NCBI GenBank assembly: GCA_963717125.1
Contig: CAVQVG010000018.1
Coordinates: 248,001 to 312,000 of the forward strand
Length of the DNA: 64,000 nt
Source: RYN-230 sp963717125
GTDB lineage: Bacteria; Actinomycetota; Actinomycetes; Streptosporangiales; Streptosporangiaceae
Direction: 5' to 3'
Part shown: one piece after another, positions 7,839-17,546 of the stretch
How positions within the stretch are numbered: position 1 is the first letter of the stretch
Layout: every line of letters begins with the position of its first letter
Translations under genes and position numbers: made by a program
The notes under the pieces: model-generated
The model's database searches: none
What the model saw: only the letters and a program-made list of their open reading frames with translations
Told to the model about the DNA's origin: nothing

Positions 7839-9092
7839 TTACCAGTCTGCCGGGCGGCCGGTCACCTCGGTGTGCACGACCCGCTGGGTCACGCTGAGCG
7901 GGCCGAGCCCGGACAGCGCCTCGGTCACCTGGGCGGCCAGGCCGGGCGGCGCGACGGTGGACTCGGCCAGGCCGACCGAGCCCGCCCCGGCCAGCCAGGA
8001 CGGGACGATGTCGGTGACCGCGCCGATCACGTTGGCCTTGGCGTGGCTGGACCGGGCCAGCGCGGTCAGGTGGCGGGTGTCCGGGTCGTCCTCGCTGCCC
8101 AGGACCAGCACCATGGCGCAGGACGCGGCCATGGCGCGGACCGTCTCGGCCCGGTCGGAGGCCGCGTAGCAGAACCCGTCCGGGTCCGGCCCGCGCAGCG
8201 CCGGGAACCGGGACCGCAGCGCCTCGGTGGCCACCGTGGTGTCCTCCACCGGGACGCCCGGCAGCAGCAGGTAGGACACCCGCCGCGGGTCCGACACCTG
8301 GACCGCGCCCGCGCCGGCCCGGGTCTCGGCCAGGATGGCGTGGCCGGGCGCCGCACCCAGCACGGTGGGCAGCACGGCCAGGCCGGCCTGGCCGATCAGC
8401 ACGACCTGGTCGCCCCGGTCCGCGAACCGGTGGCAGTCCGCCTGGATGCCCGCGACCAGGGGGCACGTCGCGTCGATGACGTCGAGGCCGCGTTCCGCGG
8501 CTTGCTCCCGCACGTCCGGCGGGGCACCGTGGGCCGGGATCAGCACCGTGCCGGCGTTAGGCACATCGGATAGTGAGCTGGTGAAGACGGCGCCGGCCTT
8601 TTCGAGCTCGGCGCAGACGTGGGGTGGCGCCATCAGCTGGCCGAGCACGTGCACGGGGCCGCGGGCGGTGGCCTGCCGGGCCTGGTCCAGGGCGCGCCGC
8701 GCGCCCGGGCACCACGGGCTGACGGCGCTGAGCAGGCGGCGGCTCGAGGTGACCGCGGCCCATTCCTCGACCGCGCCGCGGGCCGCGGCCATGGCCACCC
8801 CGTCCACGCTGTCCGCGGCCGCGCCGATGGCAGTGGCGGTGCCGTCCCGGTGCAGCGCGGTGGTGACGAACAGGGCCGCGCCGTCGTCGGATTGGGTGGC
8901 GTCGCCGGACTGCGGGACGGGCGCGTAGCGGACCCGGATGCCGCGGCGGTGCAGCAGCCCGCCGACCAGCGGGGCGGCCGGGCAGGGCAGCAGCCCGTGC
9001 GCGGGGTCGCCGATCTCGGTGGCCACCAGCACCTCGCCCGGTGCCACCACCGTGCCCGGCGCCAGGCACTCGCGTGCAGTTGACCGGCTCAT
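7839..9092 (-). CDS. IspH/LytB-like protein with N-terminal nucleoside-phosphorylase-like region; catalytic residues apparently lost
   Basis: Residues about 120-400 follow IspH: the three cluster cysteines are kept (C128 in SPWCPGARR, C210 in VIDATCPLV, C308 in GFCYAASDR), as is the IPAHG histidine. Against E. coli IspH from memory, His41 (VHN), His124 and Glu126 (GHPEVEG) and the SxN pair are replaced (GQLMAPP, GQAGLAV, SEDDPD). Residues 1-115 resemble a phosphorylase (VVAPGEVLVATE..., ADSVDGVAMAAARGA), as in hopanoid-linked HpnG-type proteins. It is probably not a standard HMBPP reductase, though annotation pipelines would likely name it so. It may be a Fe-S pseudoenzyme or have a new activity. 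Confidence 0.8.
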   Translation of the reverse strand: MSRSTARECLAPGTVVAPGEVLVATEIGDPAHGLLPCPAAPLVGGLLHRRGIRVRYAPVPQSGDATQSDDGAALFVTTALHRDGTATAIGAAADSVDGVAMAAARGAVEEWAAVTSSRRLLSAVSPWCPGARRALDQARQATARGPVHVLGQLMAPPHVCAELEKAGAVFTSSLSDVPNAGTVLIPAHGAPPDVREQAAERGLDVIDATCPLVAGIQADCHRFADRGDQVVLIGQAGLAVLPTVLGAAPGHAILAETRAGAGAVQVSDPRRVSYLLLPGVPVEDTTVATEALRSRFPALRGPDPDGFCYAASDRAETVRAMAASCAMVLVLGSEDDPDTRHLTALARSSHAKANVIGAVTDIVPSWLAGAGSVGLAESTVAPPGLAAQVTEALSGLGPLSVTQRVVHTEVTGRPADW

Positions 9093-9433
9093 GGCCGCAT
9101 TCCCCCCGACGTCCCCGATACCCGCAGCTCAGTCTAATGATCCGGTATCGCAGTGTGCGGGCGGGGTAACGCCTCGTGTGGCGGTGCTGGCCTCGGTGCT
9201 GCGGCGGCGCTGCCGCGGTCCTGGCCTCAGTCCTGGCCTCAGTCCTGGCGGCGGCCCGGCGCCGGCTGGCCCGGCCTGCCGTCTGTACCCTATTATCTCA
9301 CTCGGAATTATGTATTTCAGTAGATGGGGGGCGGAATGTTCGGCCGGTTCGGTGTAGCTGCGGCCTATTTGGTGCAGAAGATGATCGTGAGCAATGCCGC
9401 TCAGCGCGGCCAGAACCGAGGAGGACTGGCGTC
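9093..9433. other. Intergenic region with a short 12-bp tandem repeat and an AT-rich promoter-like stretch
   Basis: The divergent gap between the IspH-like gene and carbonic anhydrase contains about 2.5 copies of GTCCTGGCCTCA (9218-9248). A locally AT-rich patch follows at 9288-9320 (CTATTATCTC, GAATTATGTATTTC), the best promoter candidate for the rightward gene. No further gene is seen. Confidence 0.5.
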
Positions 9434-9922
9434 ATGACCGCTACGGATGAACTGCTGGCCAACAACGACGCGTACGCGGCGGTCTTCGGCGGGCTGCTGC
9501 CGTTGCCGCCGGCCCGGCAACTGGCCGTGGTCGCCTGCATGGACGCCCGGCTCAACGTGTACGGCCTGCTCGGCCTGCAGGAAGGTGAGGCGCACGTCAT
9601 CCGCAACGCGGGCGGCGCGGTCACCGACGACACGATCCGGTCACTGGCCATCAGCCAGCGGCTGCTCGGCACCCGCGAGATCATCCTTATTCACCACACC
9701 GAGTGCGGGATGCTCACGTTCACCGACGATGGCTTCCGGGCCGCCATCGAGGAGGAGACCGGGATCAGGCCGCCGTGGGCGGCCGAGGCGTTCAGCGATC
9801 TGGACGAGGACGTCCGGCAGTCGATCAACCGGATCAAGGCCAGCCCGTTCATCCCGGTCAAAGACTCGGTGCGCGGCTTCGTCTTCGACGTGAGTACCGG
9901 GAAGCTGCGCGAAGTGAGCTGA
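9434..9922 (+). CDS. Beta-class carbonic anhydrase
   Basis: This enzyme interconverts CO2 and bicarbonate in the cytoplasm. The zinc ligands are all visible: Cys in ACMDARLN with the Asp-Arg dyad, and His-x2-Cys in HHTECGM. At 162 aa it matches the short mycobacterial Rv1284-like type. GAGGAG lies 12 bp before the ATG. It stands alone between divergent and convergent neighbours. Confidence 0.9.
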   Translation: MTATDELLANNDAYAAVFGGLLPLPPARQLAVVACMDARLNVYGLLGLQEGEAHVIRNAGGAVTDDTIRSLAISQRLLGTREIILIHHTECGMLTFTDDGFRAAIEEETGIRPPWAAEAFSDLDEDVRQSINRIKASPFIPVKDSVRGFVFDVSTGKLREVS

Positions 9923-9938
9923 CCCGGTGCGGGCCGGG

Positions 9939-10868
9939 TCAGTCGGCCGAGTCGGTCCGGCCCTGCTGTTCGGCCAGGAACTGCTCGAACTGGGCGCCTA
10001 GCTCGTCGGCGGTGGGCATCCGCTCCGAACCGTCGGCGAGCAGGTTGCCGTCCCGCGCCGCGCCCTCGGCGAACGAGTCGTACTGCCGCTCCAGCGCCTG
10101 CACGACCTCCAGGATCTCCTCGGAGCCTTCCACCTGGCGGCGGATCTCCTCGTCGGTCTCCCGGGCCGCCTCGCGCAGCGCCTCCTCGGGCAGTTGCAGG
10201 CCGCTGGCCCGGGCCACCGAGCCGAGCAGGGTCACCGCGGCCGCCGGGTAGGCGGCCTGGGCCAGGTAGTGCGGGACGTGCACGGCGAAGCCGAGCGCGG
10301 CGCGGTCCTCTTGGCCGAGGCGCATCTCGAGCAGCGCGCCCACGCTGCCCGGCACCTGCAGCCGGTCCACCAGCGGCGGGTACCCGGTGGTCAGGCTCGG
10401 GCTGGTCGCGTGTGCGGTGACGCCCAGCGGGCGGGTGTGCGGCGCGCCCATCGGGATGCCGTGATAGCCGATCGCCATCCGCACCCGCAGCCGGGCCGCC
10501 ACGTCCCGGACGGCGCGGGTGAACCGCTCCCACTCCAGGTCCGGTTCCGGCCCGTTGAGCAGCAGGAACTGGCTGCCGGCCGGGTCGGTGAGCAGCTGCA
10601 TGGTGAGCTCGGGGGTCTCGTAGTGCTCCCAGTGGTCCTGGGCGTAGATCATCGGCGGGCGGCGCGACCGGTAGTCGATCAGCCGGTCCACGTCGAACCG
10701 GACGATCTCCTGGTGCTCCAGCGTGCTTATCAGGTGGGCGGACAGCAGCTTGCCCGCCGCCCCGGCGTCGATGAAGCCGTCGAGGTAGTGCAGCATCACT
10801 ACCCCGTCCAGTTCCGGCGCGTCAGGGCTCACCTCGTAGAGGTCTCCCGGATCTCGCACCACGATCAC
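9939..10868 (-). CDS. PAC2 family protein
   Basis: PAC2 (proteasome assembly chaperone 2-like, PF09754) proteins are conserved in actinobacteria; their role is undefined. Visible landmarks are the N-terminal GVVMLHYLDGFIDAG, LLLNGPEPDLEWERF, the GIPMGAPHTRP loop and VGALLEMRLG, with an acidic helical C-terminus. The GTG at 10868 is chosen because GGAAGG lies just upstream and the protein then starts with VIVVRDPGDLYEV; the frame stays open to 10937. Length is about 309 aa, as expected. Confidence 0.85.
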   Translation of the reverse strand: MIVVRDPGDLYEVSPDAPELDGVVMLHYLDGFIDAGAAGKLLSAHLISTLEHQEIVRFDVDRLIDYRSRRPPMIYAQDHWEHYETPELTMQLLTDPAGSQFLLLNGPEPDLEWERFTRAVRDVAARLRVRMAIGYHGIPMGAPHTRPLGVTAHATSPSLTTGYPPLVDRLQVPGSVGALLEMRLGQEDRAALGFAVHVPHYLAQAAYPAAAVTLLGSVARASGLQLPEEALREAARETDEEIRRQVEGSEEILEVVQALERQYDSFAEGAARDGNLLADGSERMPTADELGAQFEQFLAEQQGRTDSAD

Positions 10869-10982
10869 AGCCCTTCCAGCGGTGTCCGCCTGCCGCTTAC
10901 TGGATAGCAACGAAGAATGGGGGGCTATCCATCCCACGTCAGGCGATCTCTGTGCCCACGGTACCGCCTGTGTTACGCGGGC

Positions 10983-11846
10983 TCAGTACGCCTCGGCCGA
11001 GCCGGTCAGCCGGAGCTTGCGCTGGGCGCGCTGGTAGAACGTGGTCCGGCCGAGCCGGACCACCTGGGCGGCGCCCGGGACCGTGTTGAGTTCGACCACG
11101 TCGCCCGGGCGGACGTGGCCGACCACAATGCCGTCCGCCTCCACGGCCAGCTCGCCGCTGGTCGGCAGCACGGTCAGGGTGAGGTGCTCGGCCGCGTTCA
11201 GGAACACCGCCCGGTTGAACGCGGAGTGCGGCGAGGCCGGGGTGACCAGCAGGCCCTCGACGCTGGGGGAGACGATCGGGCCGCCCGCCGAGAAGCTGTA
11301 CGCGGTCGATCCGGTCGGCGTGGCCACGATCACCGCGTCGGCCGCGTAGCGCACGAACGGGTGCCCTTCCACGGTCAGCTCGACCACCGCGGACGAGCTG
11401 AGGCCGGGGATGCGGGCCAGGTCCACGTCGTTGAACGCGAGGTGCCGCCCGCCCTGGAACTCGGCGCACACCGCGGACCGGGGCTCCACGGTGAACCGCT
11501 GCTCGTCGATCGCGCCCAGTGCGTCGCCCACCTCGGGCGGGTTAACCTCGGCCAGGAAGCCCAGCTTGCCCACGTTGACCCCGAGCACCGGCGCTCGCGA
11601 GCCGGCCGACATCCGCATCGCCCGCAGCATGGTGCCATCGCCGCCCAGACTGACCACCAGGTCGGCGCGTTTGGCCAGATCCTCCGCGGAGACCGCGTCC
11701 ACCGGGGTGGGTATCCGGTCGGCTTCGCCCTCCAGCCCGAGCACGGTCACCTTACGGTCGCTGGCCCACTTCAGGATGGTGAGCATCGCCGAGTTGCAGT
11801 TCCGGCCCGGATGCAGCACCAGGCCCACCGTCTTGACCAGGCCCAT
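10983..11846 (-). CDS. nadK: NAD kinase
   Basis: It phosphorylates NAD to NADP with ATP or polyphosphate. The signature GGDGT motif (SLGGDGTMLRA) and the NVGKLGFLAE loop are present, as is the central substrate segment (TPTGSTAYSFSAGGPI). At 287 aa it is of usual length. It lies 12 bp downstream of nhaA-dsbA and probably shares its transcript. Confidence 0.95.
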   Translation of the reverse strand: MGLVKTVGLVLHPGRNCNSAMLTILKWASDRKVTVLGLEGEADRIPTPVDAVSAEDLAKRADLVVSLGGDGTMLRAMRMSAGSRAPVLGVNVGKLGFLAEVNPPEVGDALGAIDEQRFTVEPRSAVCAEFQGGRHLAFNDVDLARIPGLSSSAVVELTVEGHPFVRYAADAVIVATPTGSTAYSFSAGGPIVSPSVEGLLVTPASPHSAFNRAVFLNAAEHLTLTVLPTSGELAVEADGIVVGHVRPGDVVELNTVPGAAQVVRLGRTTFYQRAQRKLRLTGSAEAY

Positions 11847-11858
11847 CGGCCGGCCTCC

Positions 11859-13748
11859 TCAGATCGCGATGAGGGCGCGGGCCCGGGCGGCCCGGACCGC
11901 CTCGGACAGCGCGTCGATGTCGTAGGCGCCGTAGTGCCGGTTGCCGTTGACGAAGAAGGTGGGGGTGCCGGACACGCCGGACAGGTCGGCCGAGTCCACG
12001 TCCTCGGCGACGTGCGCCGCGCCCACGTGGTCCCGCAGGTCGTCGGTGAACTGGGCCTGGTCGAGGCCGAGCTCGGCCGCGTACCCGAGCAGGTCGCGCT
12101 TGGTGAGCGCGCCCTGGTGCTCCATCAGCATGTCATGCATGTCCCAGAACTTCCCCTGGCGGTCCGCGGCCTCCGCTCCTTCCGCGGCGAGCTGGGCGTG
12201 CGAGTGCACATCGGTCAGTGGCAGGTGCCGGAACACGTAGCGCAGGTCACCGGTGCCGGCCAGCAGTTCCCGGACGACTGGTTCGGCCTGGCCACAGTAG
12301 GGGCATTCGAAGTCGCCGTACTCGACCAGGGTGACCGGGGCCTTCTTGGGCCCGCGGATGTGGTCGCGCCGTGGGTCGACCGGGACGGCCAGGTCGGTGA
12401 CCTGCTCGGCGGTGCCGAGGAGGGCACGGATCTTCAGCCGCTTGGGCAGCCGCATGGTGGCCTTGAACACCAGCCAGGTCACCGCCGATGAGCACAGCGC
12501 AGCGGACAGGATGCCCAGCTTGGCCTCGGCCAGCAGGGTGCCGTGGAAGGCCAGCGCCGCTATGAGCAGGGACACGGTGAAGCCGATCCCGGCGATGGTG
12601 CCCGCGCCGAGCACCGCCGCCCAGCCGACCGGCGGCTGGATCCGGCCCCGGGTGAGCTTGCCGACCAGCCAGGCCGCCCCGGTCGTGCCGACCGGCTTGC
12701 CCACTACGTAGCCGACCAGGATGCCCAGCGTCAGCGGGGCGGTGAACGCCGTTTTGAGCAGCCCAGAGCTGATCGCCACGCCGGCGTTGGCGAGCGCGAA
12801 CAGCGGCACGATGAGGTAGCTGGACCACGGGTGGTACAGCTGCTGCAGCCGCTCGTTGGGGGAGATCGTGGTGCGCACCCCTTCCCGCACCGACTGGGCC
12901 AGCTCGGGCGTGGGCTGCTCGCGGAACAGCCGGAACAGGTCGGTGGCCCGCTCCAGATCGCCGCGCGCGGGCGGGGAGGCGTAGCTGAGCAGGCCCAGCA
13001 GCAGGCCGACCACGACCGGGTCCACGCCCGACTTGAAGAACGCCACCCAGGCGACCAGCCCGAGCAGGAAGTAGGCGGGACCGAACCGGATATTCGCGAT
13101 GATCCGCAGCCCGGCCGCCACGGCCAGGATGGCGATGCCGATGAGCAGCGCGTCCAGCCGGACCCCGTGGGTGTAGACCACGGCGATGACGACGAGCGCG
13201 GTCAGGTCGTCCACCACGGAGAAGGTGAGCAGGTAGGTGTGCACGCGGTCCGGCAGCCTGCGGCCGACCAGGGCCAGCATGCCCAGGGCGAACGCGCTAT
13301 CGGTGGACATCGTCGTGCCCCAGCCGTGCGCGGTGTTCGCGTGCCCGGCGTTGAAGGCCAGGAAGATGCCGATCGGCACGATCATCCCGCCCAGGCCGGC
13401 CAGCACCGGCAGCGTCAGCCGGCTCCGCTGGCGCAGCTCGCCCATGTCGAACTCGCGCCGCGCCTCCAGCCCCATGACCAGGAAGAAGAACGTCATCAGC
13501 CCGGAGTTCACCCAGCCGTGCAGGTCCAGGGCCAGGCTGCTGCTGCCCAGGTGGATGGACAGATCGGTGGCCCAGAACGAGTCGTAGCTGGCGATGCTGA
13601 CATTCGCCCAGATCAGCGCCGCTACCGTGGCGGCCAGCAGCACCGCGGCGCTACCGGTTTCGGTCCGCAGGAACTGGCGCAGCTGGGTTTCCCGGTTCCG
13701 CGCCCACGCGGTCCGCCCAGACAGCAGTGACGGCTGCGGTTCCGTCAT
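11859..13748 (-). CDS. nhaA: Na+/H+ antiporter NhaA fused to a DsbA-like thioredoxin domain
   Basis: Residues about 25-430 form the NhaA transporter, including VVDDLTALVVIAV with the paired aspartates of the ion site. Residues about 445-629 are a DsbA/thioredoxin-type domain with the active-site CPYC (FECPYCGQAEP) and a late cis-Pro region (GTPTFFVNG). Such fusions are known in actinobacteria. The antiporter exports Na+ for H+. The role of the attached oxidoreductase domain is not established. 629 aa is consistent with the fused form. Confidence 0.92.
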   Translation of the reverse strand: MTEPQPSLLSGRTAWARNRETQLRQFLRTETGSAAVLLAATVAALIWANVSIASYDSFWATDLSIHLGSSSLALDLHGWVNSGLMTFFFLVMGLEARREFDMGELRQRSRLTLPVLAGLGGMIVPIGIFLAFNAGHANTAHGWGTTMSTDSAFALGMLALVGRRLPDRVHTYLLTFSVVDDLTALVVIAVVYTHGVRLDALLIGIAILAVAAGLRIIANIRFGPAYFLLGLVAWVAFFKSGVDPVVVGLLLGLLSYASPPARGDLERATDLFRLFREQPTPELAQSVREGVRTTISPNERLQQLYHPWSSYLIVPLFALANAGVAISSGLLKTAFTAPLTLGILVGYVVGKPVGTTGAAWLVGKLTRGRIQPPVGWAAVLGAGTIAGIGFTVSLLIAALAFHGTLLAEAKLGILSAALCSSAVTWLVFKATMRLPKRLKIRALLGTAEQVTDLAVPVDPRRDHIRGPKKAPVTLVEYGDFECPYCGQAEPVVRELLAGTGDLRYVFRHLPLTDVHSHAQLAAEGAEAADRQGKFWDMHDMLMEHQGALTKRDLLGYAAELGLDQAQFTDDLRDHVGAAHVAEDVDSADLSGVSGTPTFFVNGNRHYGAYDIDALSEAVRAARARALIAI

Positions 13749-13812
13749 GCCCGGGTTCTCGGTCGCCGCCAGCTCGGGTCCTCCGTCTTCAGTTCTGCGT
13801 GGGGAATCGGGG

Positions 13813-14378
13813 TTAGCCTTCGGGGCCGCCCGCGATGTCCTCCTCGTCCTCGTCGGTCAGGTGGACGGCGGCTTCCTCCGCGGACGCGGCGCCGCCGTCG
13901 ATGCCCACGTCCTCGGCCACCAGGTCCGGCTCGCGGTCGGGGTGGGCGCCTTCATCCTCCGCCACCAGCCGGCCCGCGGCTGCGGCTCGTCGAACGGCTC
14001 CGGTCCCTCGCGGGGCAGGTCGCCCTCGGATGCCGGGGCTTTGTACGGGTCTACGTCTGGTTCCTCTTCGGCGAGCAGCTGGTCCAGCGACTCGCCTTCC
14101 CGTTCCTCTTCCAGCGTGTCGCCGAACCGCTCCCCGGCCGACCACTTGTCCGCGGGCAGGATGCCCTGGTCCAGTGGGTCCTCGTAGGGGTCTTCGCTGT
14201 CCTCCAGCGTGTCGGAGGAGTCCAGCACGCCGTCGTCTTCGAAGTCCGTGTCCTCCAGGCCACCTTCGCCTGGGTTGTACTCCCCGCGCTCGAAATCGCC
14301 GGTGCCGCCGCCGTATTCGTACTCGACACCGCCGTCGTCCGGACCGGTGGAGCGGTCATTGGTCTCATCGTCGGGCAT
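13813..14378 (-). pseudogene. DUF5709 protein gene, frameshifted
   Basis: From the ATG at 14378 the frame gives an acidic DUF5709 start (MPDDETNDRS, later LDQGILPADKWS and GERFGDTLEEE). Near 13965-13990 the homology moves to another frame, where RLVAEDEGAHPDREPDLVAE and VGIDGGAASAEEAAVHLTD continue the family up to the stop at 13813. The total span is 566 nt, so one base is missing or two are extra, within a GC-rich stretch. The function of DUF5709 is unknown. A sequencing error is as likely as real decay. Confidence 0.75.
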
Positions 14379-14429
14379 ACGGCCAGGCTAGCGAAGAAGA
14401 TCCAGCGGTTGACCGGGAGGCTGGTCTGT

Positions 14430-14846
14430 TCAGGTATCCGGGCGTGCGTCGTCAGTCCCGTGCGCGGCGCGGTACTCCTCCCAGCGGCTGAACATCGTCG
14501 GCAGCTCTTTCTGGACGAAGTCGAAATACATGATCGAGTCGCGGATCCGCTCGCCCGCCGGGGTGTCCGGGCCGACCAGTTCCAGGCCGTCCCGCAGGGT
14601 CTGCGACCAGCGGTACATCACCTGGTCCTGAAGCCGGGACACCTCGATCCACACGTCGCGGGGCGTCCGGTACCAGTAGCGCCGCGAGCCCGGCTGGGTC
14701 TCCCGGGTGACCAGGCCGACCGGCAGCAGGTAGCGCACCGCGCCGGACACCGCGGCCGGGCTGACCTGGAGCACCGCGGCGATGTCGTCCGCGGTGAGCC
14801 GGGCCGCGTCGGCGGCGAGCAGGGCGACGAACACCCGGGCCGGCAT
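14430..14846 (-). CDS. MarR/GbsR-type transcriptional regulator
   Basis: The winged-helix core is clear (LTADDIAAVLQVSPAAVSG, then VRYLLPVGLVTRE, then a GSRRYWYR wing). This family usually begins with a sequence like GMPRMPARVF; here the in-frame codons before the ATG read GIPP and a TAA stops further extension, so the protein is slightly short at the N-terminus. It is divergent from the ABC exporter gene with only 30 bp between starts, so it probably controls that transporter. Confidence 0.8.
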   Translation of the reverse strand: MPARVFVALLAADAARLTADDIAAVLQVSPAAVSGAVRYLLPVGLVTRETQPGSRRYWYRTPRDVWIEVSRLQDQVMYRWSQTLRDGLELVGPDTPAGERIRDSIMYFDFVQKELPTMFSRWEEYRAAHGTDDARPDT

Positions 14847-14876
14847 CGGCGGGATGCCCGCTTAAAGTACGGAGGC

Positions 14877-16982
14877 ATGAGTGCGGTGATCGAGGTGACC
14901 GGGCTGCGGAAGGCGTTCGGCCGGACTCGGGCGCTGGATGGGCTGGAACTGCACGTGGCGGCGGGCGAGGTACACGGCTTCCTGGGGCCCAACGGAGCGG
15001 GCAAGACCACGACGATCCGGGTGCTGCTCGGCCTGATCCGGGCCGACGGCGGGACCGCCCGGCTGCTCGGCGCGGACCCGTGGCAGGACGCGGTCAGCCT
15101 GCACCGGCGGCTGGCCTACGTGCCCGGCGACGTCACGCTCTGGCCGAACCTGTCCGGCGGGGAAGTCATCGACCTGCTGGCCCGGCTGCGCGGCGGCCTC
15201 GACGAGAAGCGCAAGGCCGTGCTGCTGGAGAAGTTCGAGCTGGATCCGAGCAAGAAGAGCCGGGCCTACTCCAAGGGCAACCGGCAGAAGGTGGCGCTGA
15301 TCGCGGCGCTGTCCGCCGGAGCCGAGCTGCTCATCCTGGATGAGCCGACGTCCGGGCTGGACCCGCTGATGGAGGCGGCGTTCCGGGACTGCGTCGAGGA
15401 GGAGCGCCGGGCCGGCCGGACCGTGCTGCTGTCCAGCCACGTCCTGTCCGAGGTGGAGGCGCTGTGCGACCGGGTGACGATCATCCGGGCGGGCCGCACG
15501 GTGGACTCCGGGGCCCTGGCCGACCTGCGGCACCTGTCCCGCACCTCGGTGCGGGCCGAGCTGGCCCGGGCGCCGGAGGGGCTGGACCAACTGCCCGGCC
15601 TGCACGACCTGGATGTCGAGGGAACGCGGGTGAGCTGCCAGGCGGACAACAGCGCCCTGGACGCGCTGCTCAAGCGGCTGACCGAGGCGGGCGTGCCGGG
15701 CGGACGAGGAGGCCGGGCGGCTGGAACTGGTCGGCGCCACCGCGGTCGGCCGGTACGCCGCGCTGGCGGCCGCGCTGGTCGTGACGGTCGGCGTGTGCCT
15801 GCTGATCGGCCTGCTGGTCGCGGTGGTGCAAATGGTGTTCGGGCTGCCGGCGGCGGCTCGCTGGCGCTGGGCGCGGGGATCGCCGTGGCGGGCTGCATGT
15901 TCGCCGGCGTGGCCGCGGTATGCGCCCAGCTGACGGAGAGCGCCCGCACCGCCCGGGGGATGGCCGTCAGCGTGCTCGGCCTGGCCTACCTGCTCCGGGC
16001 GGTGGGCGACCCGGCGCCCGGGCTGTCGTGGCTGAGCTGGGTGTCCCCGCTGGGCTGGATCGAGCGCGTGCAGCCGTACGCGGGCCCACGCTGGTGGCTG
16101 CTGCTGGTGTGTGCCGCGGTCACCGTGGTGCTGGCGGCGGCCGCGGCGGAGCTGGCAGCCCACCGGGACCTGGCCGCCGGGCTGGTGCCGCCCCGGCCGG
16201 GGCGGGCGGACGCCGCGGGCTGGCTGCGCAGCCCGCTCGCGCTGGCCTGGCGGCTGCAGCGCGGCGGCTTGGCCGGCTGGGTGCTGGGTTTCGCGGTGGC
16301 CGCCGTGGTGCTCGGCGCCGCGGCCAAGGGCATCGGATCCGTGCTGAACAGCAGCCCGCAGACCCGGGACGTGATCGTCCGGATGGGTGGGCATACCGGG
16401 CTGGTGGACGCCTACCTGGCCATCGAGCTCTCGCTGCTCGGCGTCGTCGCCGCGGCGTTCGGGGTGTCGGCCGCGCTGCGGCTGCGCACCGACGAGGCCG
16501 AGCACCGGGCCGAGACCATGCTGGCCGGCCCGGTCAGCCGGATGAGCTGGGCGGCGGCCGAACTGGTGCTAACCATGGGCGGCAGCGCGGTGCTGATGGC
16601 CGTGGCCGGGCTGTTCTCCGGGCTGGGGTATGGGCTGCGAACCGGCTCGGCGGGCACCGAGGTCAGCCGGCAGCTGGGTGCGGCCCTGGCCCAGGTGCCA
16701 GCCGCGTGGCTGCTGGCCGGGGTGGTGGTGGCCGTGTTCGGCCTGGTGCCGCGGGTGACGGTGCCGGCCGCCTGGACCGCGCTGGCGGTGGCCGCGCTGC
16801 TCGCCCTGCTCGGGCCCTCGGTCCGGCTGCCGCAGTGGCTGCTGGACCTGACGCCGTTTACTCACGTGCCCAAGCTGCCCGGCGGCCACTTCACGGCCAC
16901 GCCGCTGATCTGGCTGACGGCGGTCGCGGCCGGGCTGACCGCGGCCGGGCTGGCCGCCTTCCGCCGCCGCGACCTGACGTGA
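14877..16982 (+). pseudogene. ABC exporter: ATPase and permease genes fused by internal deletion plus frameshift
   Basis: From the ATG at 14877 (GGAGG just upstream) the frame encodes an ABC ATPase: Walker A GPNGAGKTT, a signature-region variant (YSKGNRQK) and Walker B ELLILDEPTSGLD. At about 15697 it is joined to permease sequence in another frame (RADEEAGRLELVGATAVGRY, then VGVCLLIGLLVAVVQM). At about 15850 the permease homology returns to the original frame (SLALGAGIAVAGCMFAGVAA) and continues to 16982 with several membrane helices. The ATPase C-terminus and about the first 130 permease residues are missing. No stop interrupts the 701-codon frame, so a chimera could be made, but normal function is unlikely. 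Confidence 0.75.
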
Positions 16983-17039
16983 TTCAGCCGCGGCCGCCCG
17001 GCCCGGGCCACCAGTACCGGGGGCCTGCCCGGGCTGGTA

Positions 17040-17475
17040 ATTGACCCGACAAAGAATGGGGCCCCTCCAAGTATGAGTTGGAGGGGCCCCACCTGGCCGC
17101 TTTGCATCGGCCACCGATTGCTCGGCTGCCTGGCGCGCTACGGCCCACCGCTTCGCTCTGGCCTGCCGATTGCTCGGCTACCTTGTGCTAAACGGCTTAC
17201 CGCTTTTGCTTCAAAGCACCGCAGGAATTCCGGTTGCCCGGCCTTTCCACGGTCCCTGGGTTTCCCCTGCCTGCCCTGGAGTTTCCCCCTGAGAAGGCCT
17301 CCGCTTTAGCGGTGAGTGAATTTCTACTCCGCCGGCTCGCGCGGCACAAGAGGTTGCGGCCATCAATTTCAAGATTCTTTGCTGTCCACACGAAATCCAC
17401 AGGAGCCGGGTCGTTATCCCCCGGGAGCGGGTGGCTGTCCACCGTGGTATCCACAATCTAGTCCACAGGGCAGGT
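17040..17475. repeat. Non-coding repeated element, copy 1, with hairpin and six DnaA-box-like nonamers
   Basis: It opens with a hairpin of 14-bp arms (17057-17070 and 17078-17091) around the loop GTATGAG. It also holds CCGATTGCTCGGCTNCC twice (17114 and 17166) and ends in a cluster of DnaA-box-like sites. Copy 2 at 17796-18180 shares the loop, several blocks (GGTTGCCCGGCC, GAATTTCTACTCC-like) and the site cluster in the same order. I see no credible protein in it. Together with its copy it accounts for the two gene-free gaps around the 17547 gene. Confidence 0.75.
17382..17467. promoter_or_regulatory. Cluster of six DnaA-box-like nonamers (copy 1)
   Basis: Nonamers start at 17382 (CTGTCCACA), 17393 (AAATCCACA), 17414 (TTATCCCCC), 17435 (CTGTCCACC), 17447 (GTATCCACA) and 17459 (TAGTCCACA). 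They match TTRTCCACA at seven or eight of nine positions. Spacings are 11, 21, 21, 12 and 12 bp. DnaA binding is inferred from sequence only. Confidence 0.6.
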
Positions 17476-17546
17476 TTGCCGGATCTCAGCTGGGTAGCGA
17501 GGGCAGTGTGCCCGGAGCGGGCCCAGCCGGGATGAGGTGAGCAGAC

